Made by a program: the position numbers and the translations under genes | Shown here: in pieces, positions 49,301 through 57,065 of the stretch | Position numbering within the stretch: the stretch's first letter is position 1 | How the letters are laid out: every line of letters begins with the position of its first letter | Notes under the pieces: model-generated | What the model was told of the DNA's origin: nothing | What the model saw: only the letters and a program-made list of their open reading frames with translations | The model's database searches: none | From: Streptomyces sp. QL37 | Lineage (GTDB): Bacteria; Actinomycetota; Actinomycetes; Streptomycetales; Streptomycetaceae | Length of the DNA: 64,000 bases | Assembly (NCBI RefSeq): GCF_002941025.1 | Contig: NZ_PTJS01000001.1 | Location: forward strand, 7,817,678 to 7,881,677 | Direction of reading: 5' to 3'

Positions 49301-50869
49301 CAGCACGTGCAGGCGCTGCGGCTGCTCCGCGCCTGCGATGCCGTGCCGGTCAGAGGGGACCTGGACCGGGCCCTCGCAGCCGCCCGCCTCGACGACGACG
49401 CACAGAAGGCCGAGAACGCCGTACTGCGTGAGGCGTTCGGCGTGCCGGAGCCGCCCACGCCCGGCGAGGAGACGGAACCGTGGCGGTCCGCGCTGCGCCC
49501 GGCTCTCCGCACCCGCCGCGCCCTGGAGGAGTTCCGGCGCCGCGCCCCGTACCCGCCGGACTCCAGGCAGCGCCTCGGCGCCCTCGTCGACGCGTACTCC
49601 GATGCCGCCGACGACGGGGTACGCGCCCTTCTCGTCGACTGGATGACACACCTTCAGCCGCTCGGAACGCCCCCGTGGACGCTCACCGAGACAGCCGGTC
49701 CGGCTTCGGAAGTCGTACGCGACGACCCCGGCCCGCCGCGTTCCGCCGAGCGGCGCACCCGGCTGACGGACATGCTGGACGCGCCCGACCCCCGCCGCAG
49801 ATCCGACGCCGCCCGGCAGCTCCTGGACTGGCCCGAGCCGGAGACGGCACGCGCGGTCCTCGACGCGTACCTCCGAGGGCGTATCGACCTGCCCCCCGGA
49901 GGCAGCCTGGCGCGCGCGCTGGCCACCGTCACTCCCGCGGAGCTGGGCGGTGGAGGGATCATGCCCGCCAGGGTGGCCCGCCTCGCCCCGCACCTGGACC
50001 CCTGGGACCTCGTGCCTCTGATCCCGCTGCTGCTCGGATGGTGGGAGCACGGTCCCGCCGCTCTTCGAACGGAGGCCGCTCACGCCCTGCGGACCGCGCC
50101 CGCCGAAGTCCTGGCGGAACACCTCCTGCCCCGGATCGAGGCAGGGGCCTGGGGGCTCATGGACCTGCTCGCGGGACGGCCGCTGCTGGGCTCCCCGGAC
50201 AGGACGAGGATCCGGGAGCGGCTGCGCGCCGAGGGGCGGGAGGACCTCGCCGGGGCACTCCTCCTGGACGAGGGGCCGGGCTCCGTCCCCGGCACGACCG
50301 CTCCCGCCGGAGCGGTCCCCGTCCCCCGCACGGCGGCTCCCGACGGAGCGGTCCACCGGCCGGGGCGCGGCGAACTGCTGCGCCTGGCCCGGACCGGGGG
50401 CCCGGAGCAGATACGCAGGTCCCTCTCCCGCCTCGCCGAGGAGCACACCGGCCGGGCCCCGGACCCGGACCCCGCCCTGCGGGAGGTCATCGGTGAGCTG
50501 CTGACCCACCCCCGTCCCAAGGTCAGGCTGCACGCCCACCGGATCTCGCGCACCATGCTGGACCGGCAGGCCCACCTGCTCCACACCACCGTCCTGCTCG
50601 ACGACCCGCAGCCGGACATCAGGCGCATGGCCGTCAGGACGCTCTGCCACGCAGCCTGGGAACCCGCCGTGCCCGCGCTGGTCGCCCTGCTCGACCACAC
50701 GCATCCGGCTGTCCGCGGAGAGGCCGCCGAGGGGCTCCTGCTGATGGGCGGAGCCGCGGTCCCCGCTCTGCGGCACGCCGCCGGTCAGGCGCGTCCCGAC
50801 AAGCGCTCCCGCTACACGGGCGTGCTGGAGCGGCTCACCGGATCCGAGGACGCGCCGCCCCTCCGGTGA
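46319..50869 (+). CDS. Giant HEAT-repeat protein of unknown function
   Basis: 1516 residues of almost wholly helical, Leu/Ala/Arg-rich sequence with recurring pairs of helices, for example RLLRHRDPHVRKQVIALLAA, ALLEHPTMNIRKTAASALAR and RKRTLCHAAWEPAVPALVAL-like units near the end. This is HEAT/PBS-lyase-repeat architecture, a long curved scaffold for binding proteins. No catalytic domain, signal peptide or membrane helix is seen. Translation appears leaderless from a GTG. It stands alone in its direction. It may be a docking or regulatory scaffold; nothing more specific can be said. Confidence 0.82.
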   Translation: MTTSPADARIQQRHTDRPGRDVAVDLCPVSELGRLVGHADRRTRHLGFALLAERAAGPHLPAGEAAELAELLPRDVPEPPDESLLMAGLHGRLGNHLPRGLPAWRAVPLPERVRTAWLRADILTDPSVLRHEPPGEALHQAVRSIDAWDAHRPDRLVAEVLDAHDTTLRAEAVRLIRQGLHAGLLAPGPARDHLAGLLRADPDGAAVTAAALEELAEPWAASDPLPAALFAPYLDPAQPAAVAAPALTAAARHGHGALLSRTAADTAAPRTVRRLAVELLGELAGRGDIGALLDIAAQDPLLLGGPTMSCLQGLHRRGHFPDASQAPAVVGLALADHSIDPRTVATILYTCRRTVLDLLVEPPADDPGAPRRLDLLVALAGQGTGDLPIGAAVTRLLPSARLPAPFLGAIRALRHEEAEEAVLALLPDVPAAALDTLEAIGGDRTVAVLTEALGPDPDGRGIAPFLRPVRHRALELLWQLNTDPDLRRQLLARIDATAPPPAVAADLGAPDERELALLAAGPEPADPVAALCALAARGGSATLPALTGLLLRVVCELAASWETVETGPQPEPARAGEPVVPQEIVDAVRGLGGRLHARRRIRPSCLLGARDAREAGDALMAGIVLDLLDRPDLSARQQSVLLEVLRRVPSAETRPRVHRLLRHRDPHVRKQVIALLAAGAAGEDAQALSATLIALTRAEDIQTVRQSLLALGHAEARWACPAITALLEHPTMNIRKTAASALARAGTPAAVPGLLRALGRNDNPGLRAGLVAALRAVLGDACTATVLAAAARTGAPRERTLLLGALTGTLTARTVVALADQGSPLVPDLLAAVADGRIRLGAGSAADLAELAAGYGITLSGQLSGDADSWAARLVDHGWSAPVALRLADSPDALRPRRLRELRPMLAEWLCLARSVPEAARDRVLGLVLRLCPAPWPADELERIADSVQVLTDGLAGERAHRPGLLALLQAVAPRLPWPERMALAGAVRAMTPPQHVQALRLLRACDAVPVRGDLDRALAAARLDDDAQKAENAVLREAFGVPEPPTPGEETEPWRSALRPALRTRRALEEFRRRAPYPPDSRQRLGALVDAYSDAADDGVRALLVDWMTHLQPLGTPPWTLTETAGPASEVVRDDPGPPRSAERRTRLTDMLDAPDPRRRSDAARQLLDWPEPETARAVLDAYLRGRIDLPPGGSLARALATVTPAELGGGGIMPARVARLAPHLDPWDLVPLIPLLLGWWEHGPAALRTEAAHALRTAPAEVLAEHLLPRIEAGAWGLMDLLAGRPLLGSPDRTRIRERLRAEGREDLAGALLLDEGPGSVPGTTAPAGAVPVPRTAAPDGAVHRPGRGELLRLARTGGPEQIRRSLSRLAEEHTGRAPDPDPALREVIGELLTHPRPKVRLHAHRISRTMLDRQAHLLHTTVLLDDPQPDIRRMAVRTLCHAAWEPAVPALVALLDHTHPAVRGEAAEGLLLMGGAAVPALRHAAGQARPDKRSRYTGVLERLTGSEDAPPLR

Positions 50870-50873
50870 CTGC

Positions 50874-51428
50874 TCAGTGGGCGCCCTCCCGCTCGGCCAC
50901 GGCCACCTGGTGCAGCGTGCGGCCGGTGCGGGCCGAGCGTGCGTGGTACGGATCGGGGGTGCCCGCCCTGTCGTGGACGGCCTGCCGGTCGTTGGCCTTG
51001 ATCAGCAGCCAGGCCTCCGGCCCCCGGGTCCCCTCCTCGTCGTCGATCCGGAACCGGGTGAGCGCGAACTCCCCGTGCAGCTTGGCCCCTTCGAGCCGGA
51101 ACGTGGCGTGCCCGCGCTCCAGGGACTCGGCGAACGGGACGGGGTCGCCCGCGAGGTCGTGGCTGGTCGGGGTGTAGGTGCCCTGGTCCCAGACGATCAC
51201 GGTGCCGCTGCCCTGCTCGTCCCGCGGAATGACGCCCTCGAACTCGCGGTACTCCAGGGGGTGGTCCTCCGTAGGCACGGCCAGCCGCTTGTCGCTGGGG
51301 TTGTCCGACGGGCCTCGCGGTACGGCCCAGGACTTCAGGACGCCACCGACCTCGAGGCGGAAATCGAAATGCATGCGCCGGGCGTCGTGGATCTGCACCA
51401 CGAAACGCCGTGTGCTCTGGGTGTCCAC
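50874..51428 (-). CDS. Stand-alone LigD-type 3'-phosphoesterase domain protein
   Basis: 184 residues from a GTG with AAGGA 7 nt upstream. FVVQIHDARRMHFDFRLE carries His14, His20, Asp22 and Arg24 with the same spacing as the metal and phosphate ligands of the LigD phosphoesterase, followed by LKSWAVPRGPS and EYREFEGVIP. LigD normally fuses this module to polymerase and ligase domains for non-homologous end joining; here it is alone. It probably trims 3'-phosphate or ribonucleotide ends of DNA. It converges on the HEAT gene with only 4 bp between stops. Confidence 0.9.
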   Translation of the reverse strand: MDTQSTRRFVVQIHDARRMHFDFRLEVGGVLKSWAVPRGPSDNPSDKRLAVPTEDHPLEYREFEGVIPRDEQGSGTVIVWDQGTYTPTSHDLAGDPVPFAESLERGHATFRLEGAKLHGEFALTRFRIDDEEGTRGPEAWLLIKANDRQAVHDRAGTPDPYHARSARTGRTLHQVAVAEREGAH

Positions 51429-51513
51429 GCCTGATCCTTCCGCCGGGATGCGGTCGGACGGTGCGCGCCTGCCCGGTCGAGGCCGCGCGGGCCCCGCACA
51501 GTCCATGTCTCCA

Positions 51514-51564
51514 CTCTGCCGCTCCCGGCCGCGCGCCGCACGGCGGCGGCCGGGAGCGGCAGAG
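51514..51564 (-). terminator. Long hairpin terminator of the DUF4232 gene
   Basis: Nineteen perfect pairs (51514-51532 with 51546-51564, arm CTCTGCCGCTCCCGGCCGC) enclose a 13-base loop that can itself pair. It begins 5 bases past the stop of the leftward gene. Confidence 0.8.
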
Positions 51565-51569
51565 CCCGG

Positions 51570-52088
51570 TCAGTCGGTGTACCGGTCGAGCGTCGCGTCG
51601 GCGGCCGCGCTCGAGCGGTGCCACCAGGTGGTCACCGGTTCCCAGACCCGCACCCCGTCCGGCGCCCCCAGCGCAGCGGCGTCGAAGGTCCGTCCGCGGT
51701 GCGAGGGATCCCCGGCGACCGTCAGCCGGTCCACCACCCGCAGCTCCGTGGCCGCCGGGTCCAGGGTGCGCACCGCCGCGTAGCCGGATCCGCCCGCCGG
51801 CAGACGGAACGGACCGCTGTCGCCCTCGGGTACCGGCAGGGCCGGGCCGTCGAGGTCGCCGAAGACGACCGTGGGAATGCGGTCGACGACGCAGGCCTGC
51901 CGGCTGTGGTTGGTGACGCTGACGCGCAGCGTCTCGGGCTGGCCGGAGGCCGAGGCGGCCACCTTCAGACCGCTCTCCCGGCAGGTCGGGAGAGCGGGAG
52001 CGGCGGAGGACGCCGACGCGGCGCCGGCCGGAGCCAGCAGGGCGAGGGCCAGGGCGGCGGGAACGGCGATTTCGGTACGGATGCGCAT
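51570..52088 (-). CDS. Secreted DUF4232-like protein
   Basis: 172 residues. Signal peptide (about 1-26) then a small beta-rich domain with two cysteines (PTCRESGLKV and RQACVVDRIP), NHSRQACVV and AAVRTLDP. This arrangement fits DUF4232 proteins, common secreted or lipid-linked actinobacterial proteins of unknown role. No lipobox is evident. AGGGAA lies upstream of the ATG. It is monocistronic with a strong terminator. Confidence 0.75.
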   Translation of the reverse strand: MRIRTEIAVPAALALALLAPAGAASASSAAPALPTCRESGLKVAASASGQPETLRVSVTNHSRQACVVDRIPTVVFGDLDGPALPVPEGDSGPFRLPAGGSGYAAVRTLDPAATELRVVDRLTVAGDPSHRGRTFDAAALGAPDGVRVWEPVTTWWHRSSAAADATLDRYTD

Positions 52089-52149
52089 GAGTTGTCCGTT
52101 CCCTGCCGCGTCGACTTCTACCCGTACCCGCCCGGTCTGGACCAGATCC

Positions 52150-52188
52150 TTGACGGGCCTCGGGCCACTCCCTTAAATCAACTGTTGA
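52150..52188 (+). promoter_or_regulatory. Promoter and palindrome of the GH16 gene
   Basis: TTGACG (52150-52155) and TTAAAT (52173-52178) are 17 bp apart, close to consensus. The palindrome TCAACTGTTGA (52178-52188) lies across the likely RNA start and is a natural operator. It does not resemble the CebR-type box. Confidence 0.55.
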
Positions 52189-52282
52189 AAGATGCCGCCC
52201 GGAGCGAGCGCGCCAAGCGTTCACCTCTCGGCGTACATCTGTCATGCGCATGACTGTCATCCCCCCACCCCGAAAAGAAGTG

Positions 52283-53203
52283 ATGACCGTGCATTCTCCC
52301 CACCACGCCGTGCGCCGCCGCCTTCCGAAGCGGCGCCGTACGACGCTGTACGCGGCGCTCTCCCTGCTCTGCTGCTCCGTGGTCATGACCGCACTTCCCG
52401 CCGGAGCCTCGGCCGCACCCGCCCCCCACACGGCTGCGTCCTCCACGAACTCCCGGACGGCGGCCGTGGCCTTCGCCGACGAGTTCGACGGCCCCGCGGG
52501 CTCCGCCGTCGACGGTGCCAAGTGGCTGACGGAGACCGGCGACAACGTCAGCAACCACGAGCGGCAGTACTACACGGCGGGCAACGACAACGCCGCCCTC
52601 GACGGCCAGGGCAACCTGGTCATCACCGCGCGCAAGGAGAACCCCGGCAACTACCAGTGCTGGTACGGGACCTGCGAGTACACCTCGTCCCGCCTCAACA
52701 CCTCCGGAAAGTTCACCGCGACGTACGGGCACGTCGAGAGCAGGATGAAGATCCCGCGCGGACAGGGCATATGGCCGGCCTTCTGGATGCTCGGGGCCGA
52801 CATCGGCAGCGTCGGCTGGCCCAACAGCGGTGAGATCGACATCATGGAGAACGTCGGCTTCGAACCCGGCACCGTCCACGGCACGCTGCACGGGCCCGGC
52901 TACTCCGGCTCGGGCGGCATCGGCGCCGGCTACACCCTCCCAGGCGGAGCCGCCTTCGCCGACGACTTCCACACCTTCGCGGTGGACTGGGCCCCCGACT
53001 CCATCACCTGGTCCGTCGACGGAACCGTCTACCAGCGCAGGACACCCGCCGACCTCAACGGCAACGCCTGGGTGTTCGACAAGCCGTTCTTCCTCATCCT
53101 CAACCTCGCCGTGGGCGGCTACTGGCCGGGCGACCCCGACGGCAGCACCAGCTTCCCGCAGCAGCTCGTCGTCGACTACGTCCGTGTGACCACGGCCGAC
53201 TGA
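52283..53203 (+). CDS. Secreted GH16 endo-beta-1,3-glucanase (laminarinase-type)
   Basis: 306 residues from the ATG at 52283; earlier ATGs at 52244 and 52250 lack ribosome sites. A long basic signal sequence with RRRLPKRRR precedes a hydrophobic stretch and an Ala cleavage region (about 45). The GH16 active site GEIDIMENVG gives nucleophile Glu184, Asp186 and acid/base Glu189. VESRMKIPRGQGIWPAFWML and WSVDGTVYQRR are also typical. The domain is complete and carries no binding module. It should hydrolyse beta-1,3- or mixed-link glucans from fungal or plant walls. A terminator follows. Confidence 0.92.
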   Translation: MTVHSPHHAVRRRLPKRRRTTLYAALSLLCCSVVMTALPAGASAAPAPHTAASSTNSRTAAVAFADEFDGPAGSAVDGAKWLTETGDNVSNHERQYYTAGNDNAALDGQGNLVITARKENPGNYQCWYGTCEYTSSRLNTSGKFTATYGHVESRMKIPRGQGIWPAFWMLGADIGSVGWPNSGEIDIMENVGFEPGTVHGTLHGPGYSGSGGIGAGYTLPGGAAFADDFHTFAVDWAPDSITWSVDGTVYQRRTPADLNGNAWVFDKPFFLILNLAVGGYWPGDPDGSTSFPQQLVVDYVRVTTAD

Positions 53204-53215
53204 GCGCGGACGCGG

Positions 53216-53252
53216 ACGCGGACCGGCGCCGGCCACCGCCGCCGGTCCGCGT
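53216..53252 (+). terminator. Terminator of the GH16 gene
   Basis: Thirteen perfect pairs (53216-53228 with 53240-53252, arm ACGCGGACCGGCG) and an 11-base loop lie 12 bases past the GH16 stop. Confidence 0.7.
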
Positions 53253-53263
53253 GCGGACGTAGC

Positions 53264-54256
53264 ATGATCCGTATGGAGCAGCGGACACTGAGCAGGACCG
53301 GCCGTGACGTATCGGTCGTAGGACAGGGCACCTGGCAGCTGGGCGGGGACTGGGGCGAGGTGCGGGAGGCCGATGCCTTCGGCGTCCTCGACGCCGCCGT
53401 CGAGTCGGGAGTCACCTTCTTCGACACCGCCGACGTGTACGGCGACGGCCGCAGCGAACAGCTCATCGGCCGCTATCTGAAGGAGCGCCCGGACGCGGAC
53501 GTCCTCGTCGCCACCAAGATGGGCAGGCGGGCCGAACAGCTTCCGGAGAACTACGTCCTGGACAACTTCCGTACCTGGAACGACCGCTCGCGCGCCAACC
53601 TCGGCGTCGACACCCTCGATCTCGTACAACTGCACTGCCCGCCCACGGCGGTCTACTCCTCCGAGGCCGTGTACGACGCCCTCGACACGCTCGTCTCCGA
53701 GCAGCGGATCGCCGCGTACGCGGTGAGCGTGGAGACCTGCGCCGAGGCGCTCACGGCCATCGCCAGGCCCGGAGTCGCAAGCGTCCAGATCATCCTCAAC
53801 CCCTTCCGCCTGAAGCCCCTCGACGAGGTCCTCCCGGCCGCGGCGGAGGCCGGGGTCGGCATCATCGCGCGCGTTCCCCTCGCCTCCGGGCTGCTGTCCG
53901 GCACGTACACCGCGGACACGGTCTTCGCCCCCGAGGACCACCGCACGTACAACCGCCACGGCGAGGCCTTCGACCAGGGCGAGACGTTCTCCGGCATCGA
54001 CTACGCGACGGGCGTGGCCGCCGCGGCGGAGTTCGCCGGGTTCGCTCCCGAAGGCGCCACCCCGGCACAGACGGCGCTGCGCTGGATCATCCAGCAGCCC
54101 GGTGTCACCAGCGTCATCCCCGGTGCGCGGTCGGTGGAGCAGGCCCGGGCCAACGCGTCGGCCGCCGCTCTCCCGGCGCTGCCGCAGCGCACTCTCGACG
54201 CGGTGCGCGACCTGTACGACCGCCGGATCCGCGCCGAGGTCCACGCGCGCTGGTGA
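53264..54256 (+). CDS. Aldo/keto reductase
   Basis: 330 residues, a complete TIM-barrel oxidoreductase. The catalytic set is visible: Asp and Tyr in FFDTADVYGDG, Lys in LVATKMG and His in LVQLHCPP. The NADP-binding end reads VTSVIPGARSVEQARAN. The start could also be the ATG at 53273. The physiological substrate cannot be told; relatives reduce sugars and aldehydes. It converges on the kinase gene. Confidence 0.9.
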   Translation: MIRMEQRTLSRTGRDVSVVGQGTWQLGGDWGEVREADAFGVLDAAVESGVTFFDTADVYGDGRSEQLIGRYLKERPDADVLVATKMGRRAEQLPENYVLDNFRTWNDRSRANLGVDTLDLVQLHCPPTAVYSSEAVYDALDTLVSEQRIAAYAVSVETCAEALTAIARPGVASVQIILNPFRLKPLDEVLPAAAEAGVGIIARVPLASGLLSGTYTADTVFAPEDHRTYNRHGEAFDQGETFSGIDYATGVAAAAEFAGFAPEGATPAQTALRWIIQQPGVTSVIPGARSVEQARANASAAALPALPQRTLDAVRDLYDRRIRAEVHARW

Positions 54257-54265
54257 ACCGGAGGC

Positions 54266-55567
54266 TCAGTCGTCCTCGCCCTCGCCGTCCGGGGCCGGCT
54301 CCACCGCCGGTCCGGTCGGCGCGGGCGATTCGAGCCCCGCGGTCGGCGAGGCGCCGGGATCGGGGGTGTCCGCCGCCCCGGTGTCCGGTGCGAAGAGGAT
54401 CGTGCCCAGGTACACCGCGGCCAGGAAGGCGACCGTACCGGCCACGGCACTCGCCACGCGCGGGCGGCGGCGGATGGCCTCGCTCGTCTTGATCCGGCGC
54501 GTCGTGGCCGGTCTGGCCGCGGATCTGGACGTCCGGGGCGCGGGAGCCGCCCGCCTGCGGCCGCCGCCGGACTGCGGCAGCCGGTACGTCGACGGGCCCC
54601 CGGCGGCCGGGGCGCCCGGGGCCGGAGCGGGAGGGACCTGTGCGGCGGGCCGCGGGGCGGCCGCCGCGTGGTGCGGCAGCGGCTCGGGCCTGCCACGCCA
54701 GGCATCCGTACGGAACCAGTCGGAGACCTGCTGCGCGCTCGGCCGGTCCTCGGGCTGCTTCGCCAGCAGGCCCAGGAGGTACGAGTCGAAGGCGGGGGAG
54801 ATGTCCACCCCTCGCTGCCTGACCGGCACCGGAGGCGTGTCCACGTGCTGGTAGAGCGTCGCGGTCGCCGTGTCGGAGCGGAACGGTGGCTGCCCGGCCA
54901 GCAGTTGGTAGATCACGCAGCCCAGCGAGTACATGTCCGACGCGGAGTCCGCCGTACGCCCGAGGGCACGCTCGGGAGCCAGATAGAGACTCGTACCGAC
55001 GATGTGGCCGGCCGTGGTCAGCGCCGTGGAGGGGTCGTCGACGAACTGGGCGATGCCGAAGTCCCCGATCTTGACGGACCCGTCGGCGTCCAGCATCAGG
55101 TTGCCGGGCTTGATGTCCCGGTGGACGATGCCCTGCCGGTGAGCGGCGGCCAGACCGGCGGCGGCCTGGCCGGCGATGCGGGCGACCTGCTCGGGATGGA
55201 CGGTCTCCTGAGCCTCCAGCAGATCCCCCAGGCTCCTTCCCTCGACCAGTTCCATCACGAGATAGAAGCGGTCCTCCCAGGAACCGAAGTCGAACACGGC
55301 CACCAGATGAGGATGGCTCAGGCGTGCGGCGGTCTGCGCCTCGAGGCGGAAGCGCGCGGTCGACGAGGCATCGGCCTGGTCGCCGAGCAGCAGTTTCACC
55401 GCCACGGCCCGGCCCAGCACTTCGTCCGTGGCGCGCCACACCTCACCCATACCGCCACGGCCGATGGGGGATATCAGCCGGTACCGCCCAGCAACCAGCA
55501 CCTGTGCACACCAATCTCGAATTATGGCCCTCTCCGACTGCCGCGGCGGCGACCTCGTCGGGCTCAT
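54266..55567 (-). CDS. Membrane-anchored serine/threonine protein kinase
   Basis: 433 residues from the ATG at 55567; the frame is open upstream but overlaps the HAD gene. The kinase domain (about 28-290) has IGRGGMGEVW, Lys58 in AVKLLL, IVHRDIKPGNLML (Asp151), GDFG (Asp169) and YLAPERALG. A Pro/Ala-rich linker with Arg clusters leads to one membrane helix (about 370-392). A short acidic outside tail of about 40 residues has no PASTA or other sensor repeats, so how it senses signals is unclear. It probably phosphorylates local cytoplasmic targets. Confidence 0.9.
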   Translation of the reverse strand: MSPTRSPPRQSERAIIRDWCAQVLVAGRYRLISPIGRGGMGEVWRATDEVLGRAVAVKLLLGDQADASSTARFRLEAQTAARLSHPHLVAVFDFGSWEDRFYLVMELVEGRSLGDLLEAQETVHPEQVARIAGQAAAGLAAAHRQGIVHRDIKPGNLMLDADGSVKIGDFGIAQFVDDPSTALTTAGHIVGTSLYLAPERALGRTADSASDMYSLGCVIYQLLAGQPPFRSDTATATLYQHVDTPPVPVRQRGVDISPAFDSYLLGLLAKQPEDRPSAQQVSDWFRTDAWRGRPEPLPHHAAAAPRPAAQVPPAPAPGAPAAGGPSTYRLPQSGGGRRRAAPAPRTSRSAARPATTRRIKTSEAIRRRPRVASAVAGTVAFLAAVYLGTILFAPDTGAADTPDPGASPTAGLESPAPTGPAVEPAPDGEGEDD

Positions 55568-55691
55568 CGCCTCGGTACGGTGCGTCGGGGTGCGCGGCGT
55601 GATCAGGATATCCGCCCCCGGAGGCACCGCTCGCCCGGCCGGAGCACGAGACGCCGGATCCGGCCAATCGGCGGGCCGGACCGGCCTGTTC

Positions 55692-56393
55692 TCATCCCCT
55701 GCGCAGCCAGTCGAGCACGGCGGCAGCGGTGAATTCCGCCTGCCCGCCGGGGAACAGCAACTCCGCCTTCCCGAACTCCGTCCCGTCCGCCGTCGCGTGG
55801 CCGTCGGGAACGGCGACGCACCGCATGCCCGCCGCGTGAGCCGCCCGGACTCCGGGGACGGCGTCCTCCAGGACCACGCACGAGCCGGGCGCCACACCGA
55901 GCCGCCTGGCGGCCTCCAGGAACACGTCGGGCTCCGGCTTGCCGTGCGCCACCTCCTCGGCGGACACGTACAGCGGGAGATACGCCTCCAGCCCCGTGAC
56001 CGCGAGCGAGGCCGCGATCGCCGCCCTGGAGGAGCCCGACGCCACGGCCATCGGCACCCCGTCCGCGTGGAGCCGCTCGACGAGGGCGCGCATCTCGGGG
56101 AAGGCTTCGGTGGATGCCCCGGCGAGCTCGAGGTACAGGGCGTTCTTGCCGGCCAGGAGTTCGTCGACCGGCGCCTCGATCCCGTACTCCTCCCGCAGGA
56201 CGGTGAGAGTCTCCCGGGTGCCGATCCCGATGAATCGGGTGTGGTTCTCCCAGCTGAAGTCCCGCACGCCGTACCTGGCGAGGAGCCGGCGCCCCGCCTC
56301 GTAGTAGTTCGGCTCGCTGTCCACGAGGGTGCCGTCGAGATCGAAGAGGACGGGAGGCGCGGGGAGGGGTGCGGTCTTCATGGCCTCCAGCAT
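55692..56393 (-). CDS. HAD-superfamily phosphatase (beta-phosphoglucomutase-like)
   Basis: 233 residues. Motif I FDLDGTLVDSEP (two aspartates), motif II AVASGSS, motif III GKPEPDVFL and motif IV LEDAVPGVRAA are all intact, with the helical cap between I and II. It is a small-sugar phosphatase or mutase; the DGTLVDSEP context is common to both. An internal ATG at 56381 may be the true start. It lies between the kinase and Lrp/AsnC genes with no obvious pathway partner. Confidence 0.88.
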   Translation of the reverse strand: MLEAMKTAPLPAPPVLFDLDGTLVDSEPNYYEAGRRLLARYGVRDFSWENHTRFIGIGTRETLTVLREEYGIEAPVDELLAGKNALYLELAGASTEAFPEMRALVERLHADGVPMAVASGSSRAAIAASLAVTGLEAYLPLYVSAEEVAHGKPEPDVFLEAARRLGVAPGSCVVLEDAVPGVRAAHAAGMRCVAVPDGHATADGTEFGKAELLFPGGQAEFTAAAVLDWLRRG

Positions 56394-56405
56394 GCCCGAC
56401 GGTGA

Positions 56406-56885
56406 TCAGCCGGGGCCCGCTGCCCGCCCCACCGATTCGACCAGTGGCAGGACCCGGTGTGCCACACGCTCGCGCAGAGCCACGTCGGTCCGTGTCCTGA
56501 CCACACCGGGGAGCTGGATCAGCTGCTGGATCACGTCCTCCAGATGCCCGTTGTCGCGGGCCACGACGCGGGTCAGCAGGTCGCCGCCCCCGGTCGTCGA
56601 GAACGCCTCGATGATCTCCGGGACTGCGGCGAGCGCGTCACCCACCTCGTCCAGGTGCCCCTGGGTCACCTCCAGGTGCACGAAGGCGAGTACCGGGTGG
56701 CCGAGGGCCGCGGGGGAGAGCGCGGGGCCCGTGCCCGTGATCACTCCGTCCCGCTCCAGGCGGTCCATCCGGGCCTGCAGGGTGCCGCGTGCCACGCCGA
56801 GGATGCGCGCGTACTCGCGCACGCTGGTGCGCGGCTGCTCGATGAGCAGCCGAAGGATGCGAGTGTCGAGGGTGTCCACCGCCAT
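56406..56885 (-). CDS. Lrp/AsnC-family transcriptional regulator
   Basis: 159 residues from the ATG at 56885, the standard size. The helix-turn-helix TSVREYARILGVARGTLQAR is followed by an RAM ligand-binding domain (VFVHLEV-like, LTRVVARDNGHLEDVIQQL). The longer open frame upstream is not used. Such regulators respond to amino acids. It diverges from the Gfo/Idh oxidoreductase gene and may control it (inference). Confidence 0.88.
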   Translation of the reverse strand: MAVDTLDTRILRLLIEQPRTSVREYARILGVARGTLQARMDRLERDGVITGTGPALSPAALGHPVLAFVHLEVTQGHLDEVGDALAAVPEIIEAFSTTGGGDLLTRVVARDNGHLEDVIQQLIQLPGVVRTRTDVALRERVAHRVLPLVESVGRAAGPG

Positions 56886-57017
56886 GTCCGGCTGCGCTCC
56901 TCCAGGCTCGGTGATCGGTCGCCCGACTCTACCCAGGGCAGGGCCGCTCCGTACGGCACCGGCGGCGGACGCGCGTCCGGCCCGGGGTCCCCGGGGGGTT
57001 GGGCGCCGCACGATGAT

Positions 57018-57046
57018 TTGACACCTTGAGTGACCGCACACCATTC
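57018..57046 (+). promoter_or_regulatory. Candidate promoter of the Gfo/Idh oxidoreductase gene
   Basis: A perfect -35 TTGACA (57018-57023) precedes a weak -10 (around CATTCC, 57042-57047) about 18 bp on, upstream of GTG 57066. Confidence 0.4.
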
Positions 57047-57065
57047 CTACGGAGGGACAGGAAAC

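Noticed and set aside
47522..50776. 1084-codon leftward open frame
   Set aside because: Entirely antisense to the HEAT-repeat gene and made of low-complexity Gly/Arg/Gln sequence; third-position GC bias supports the plus-strand gene.
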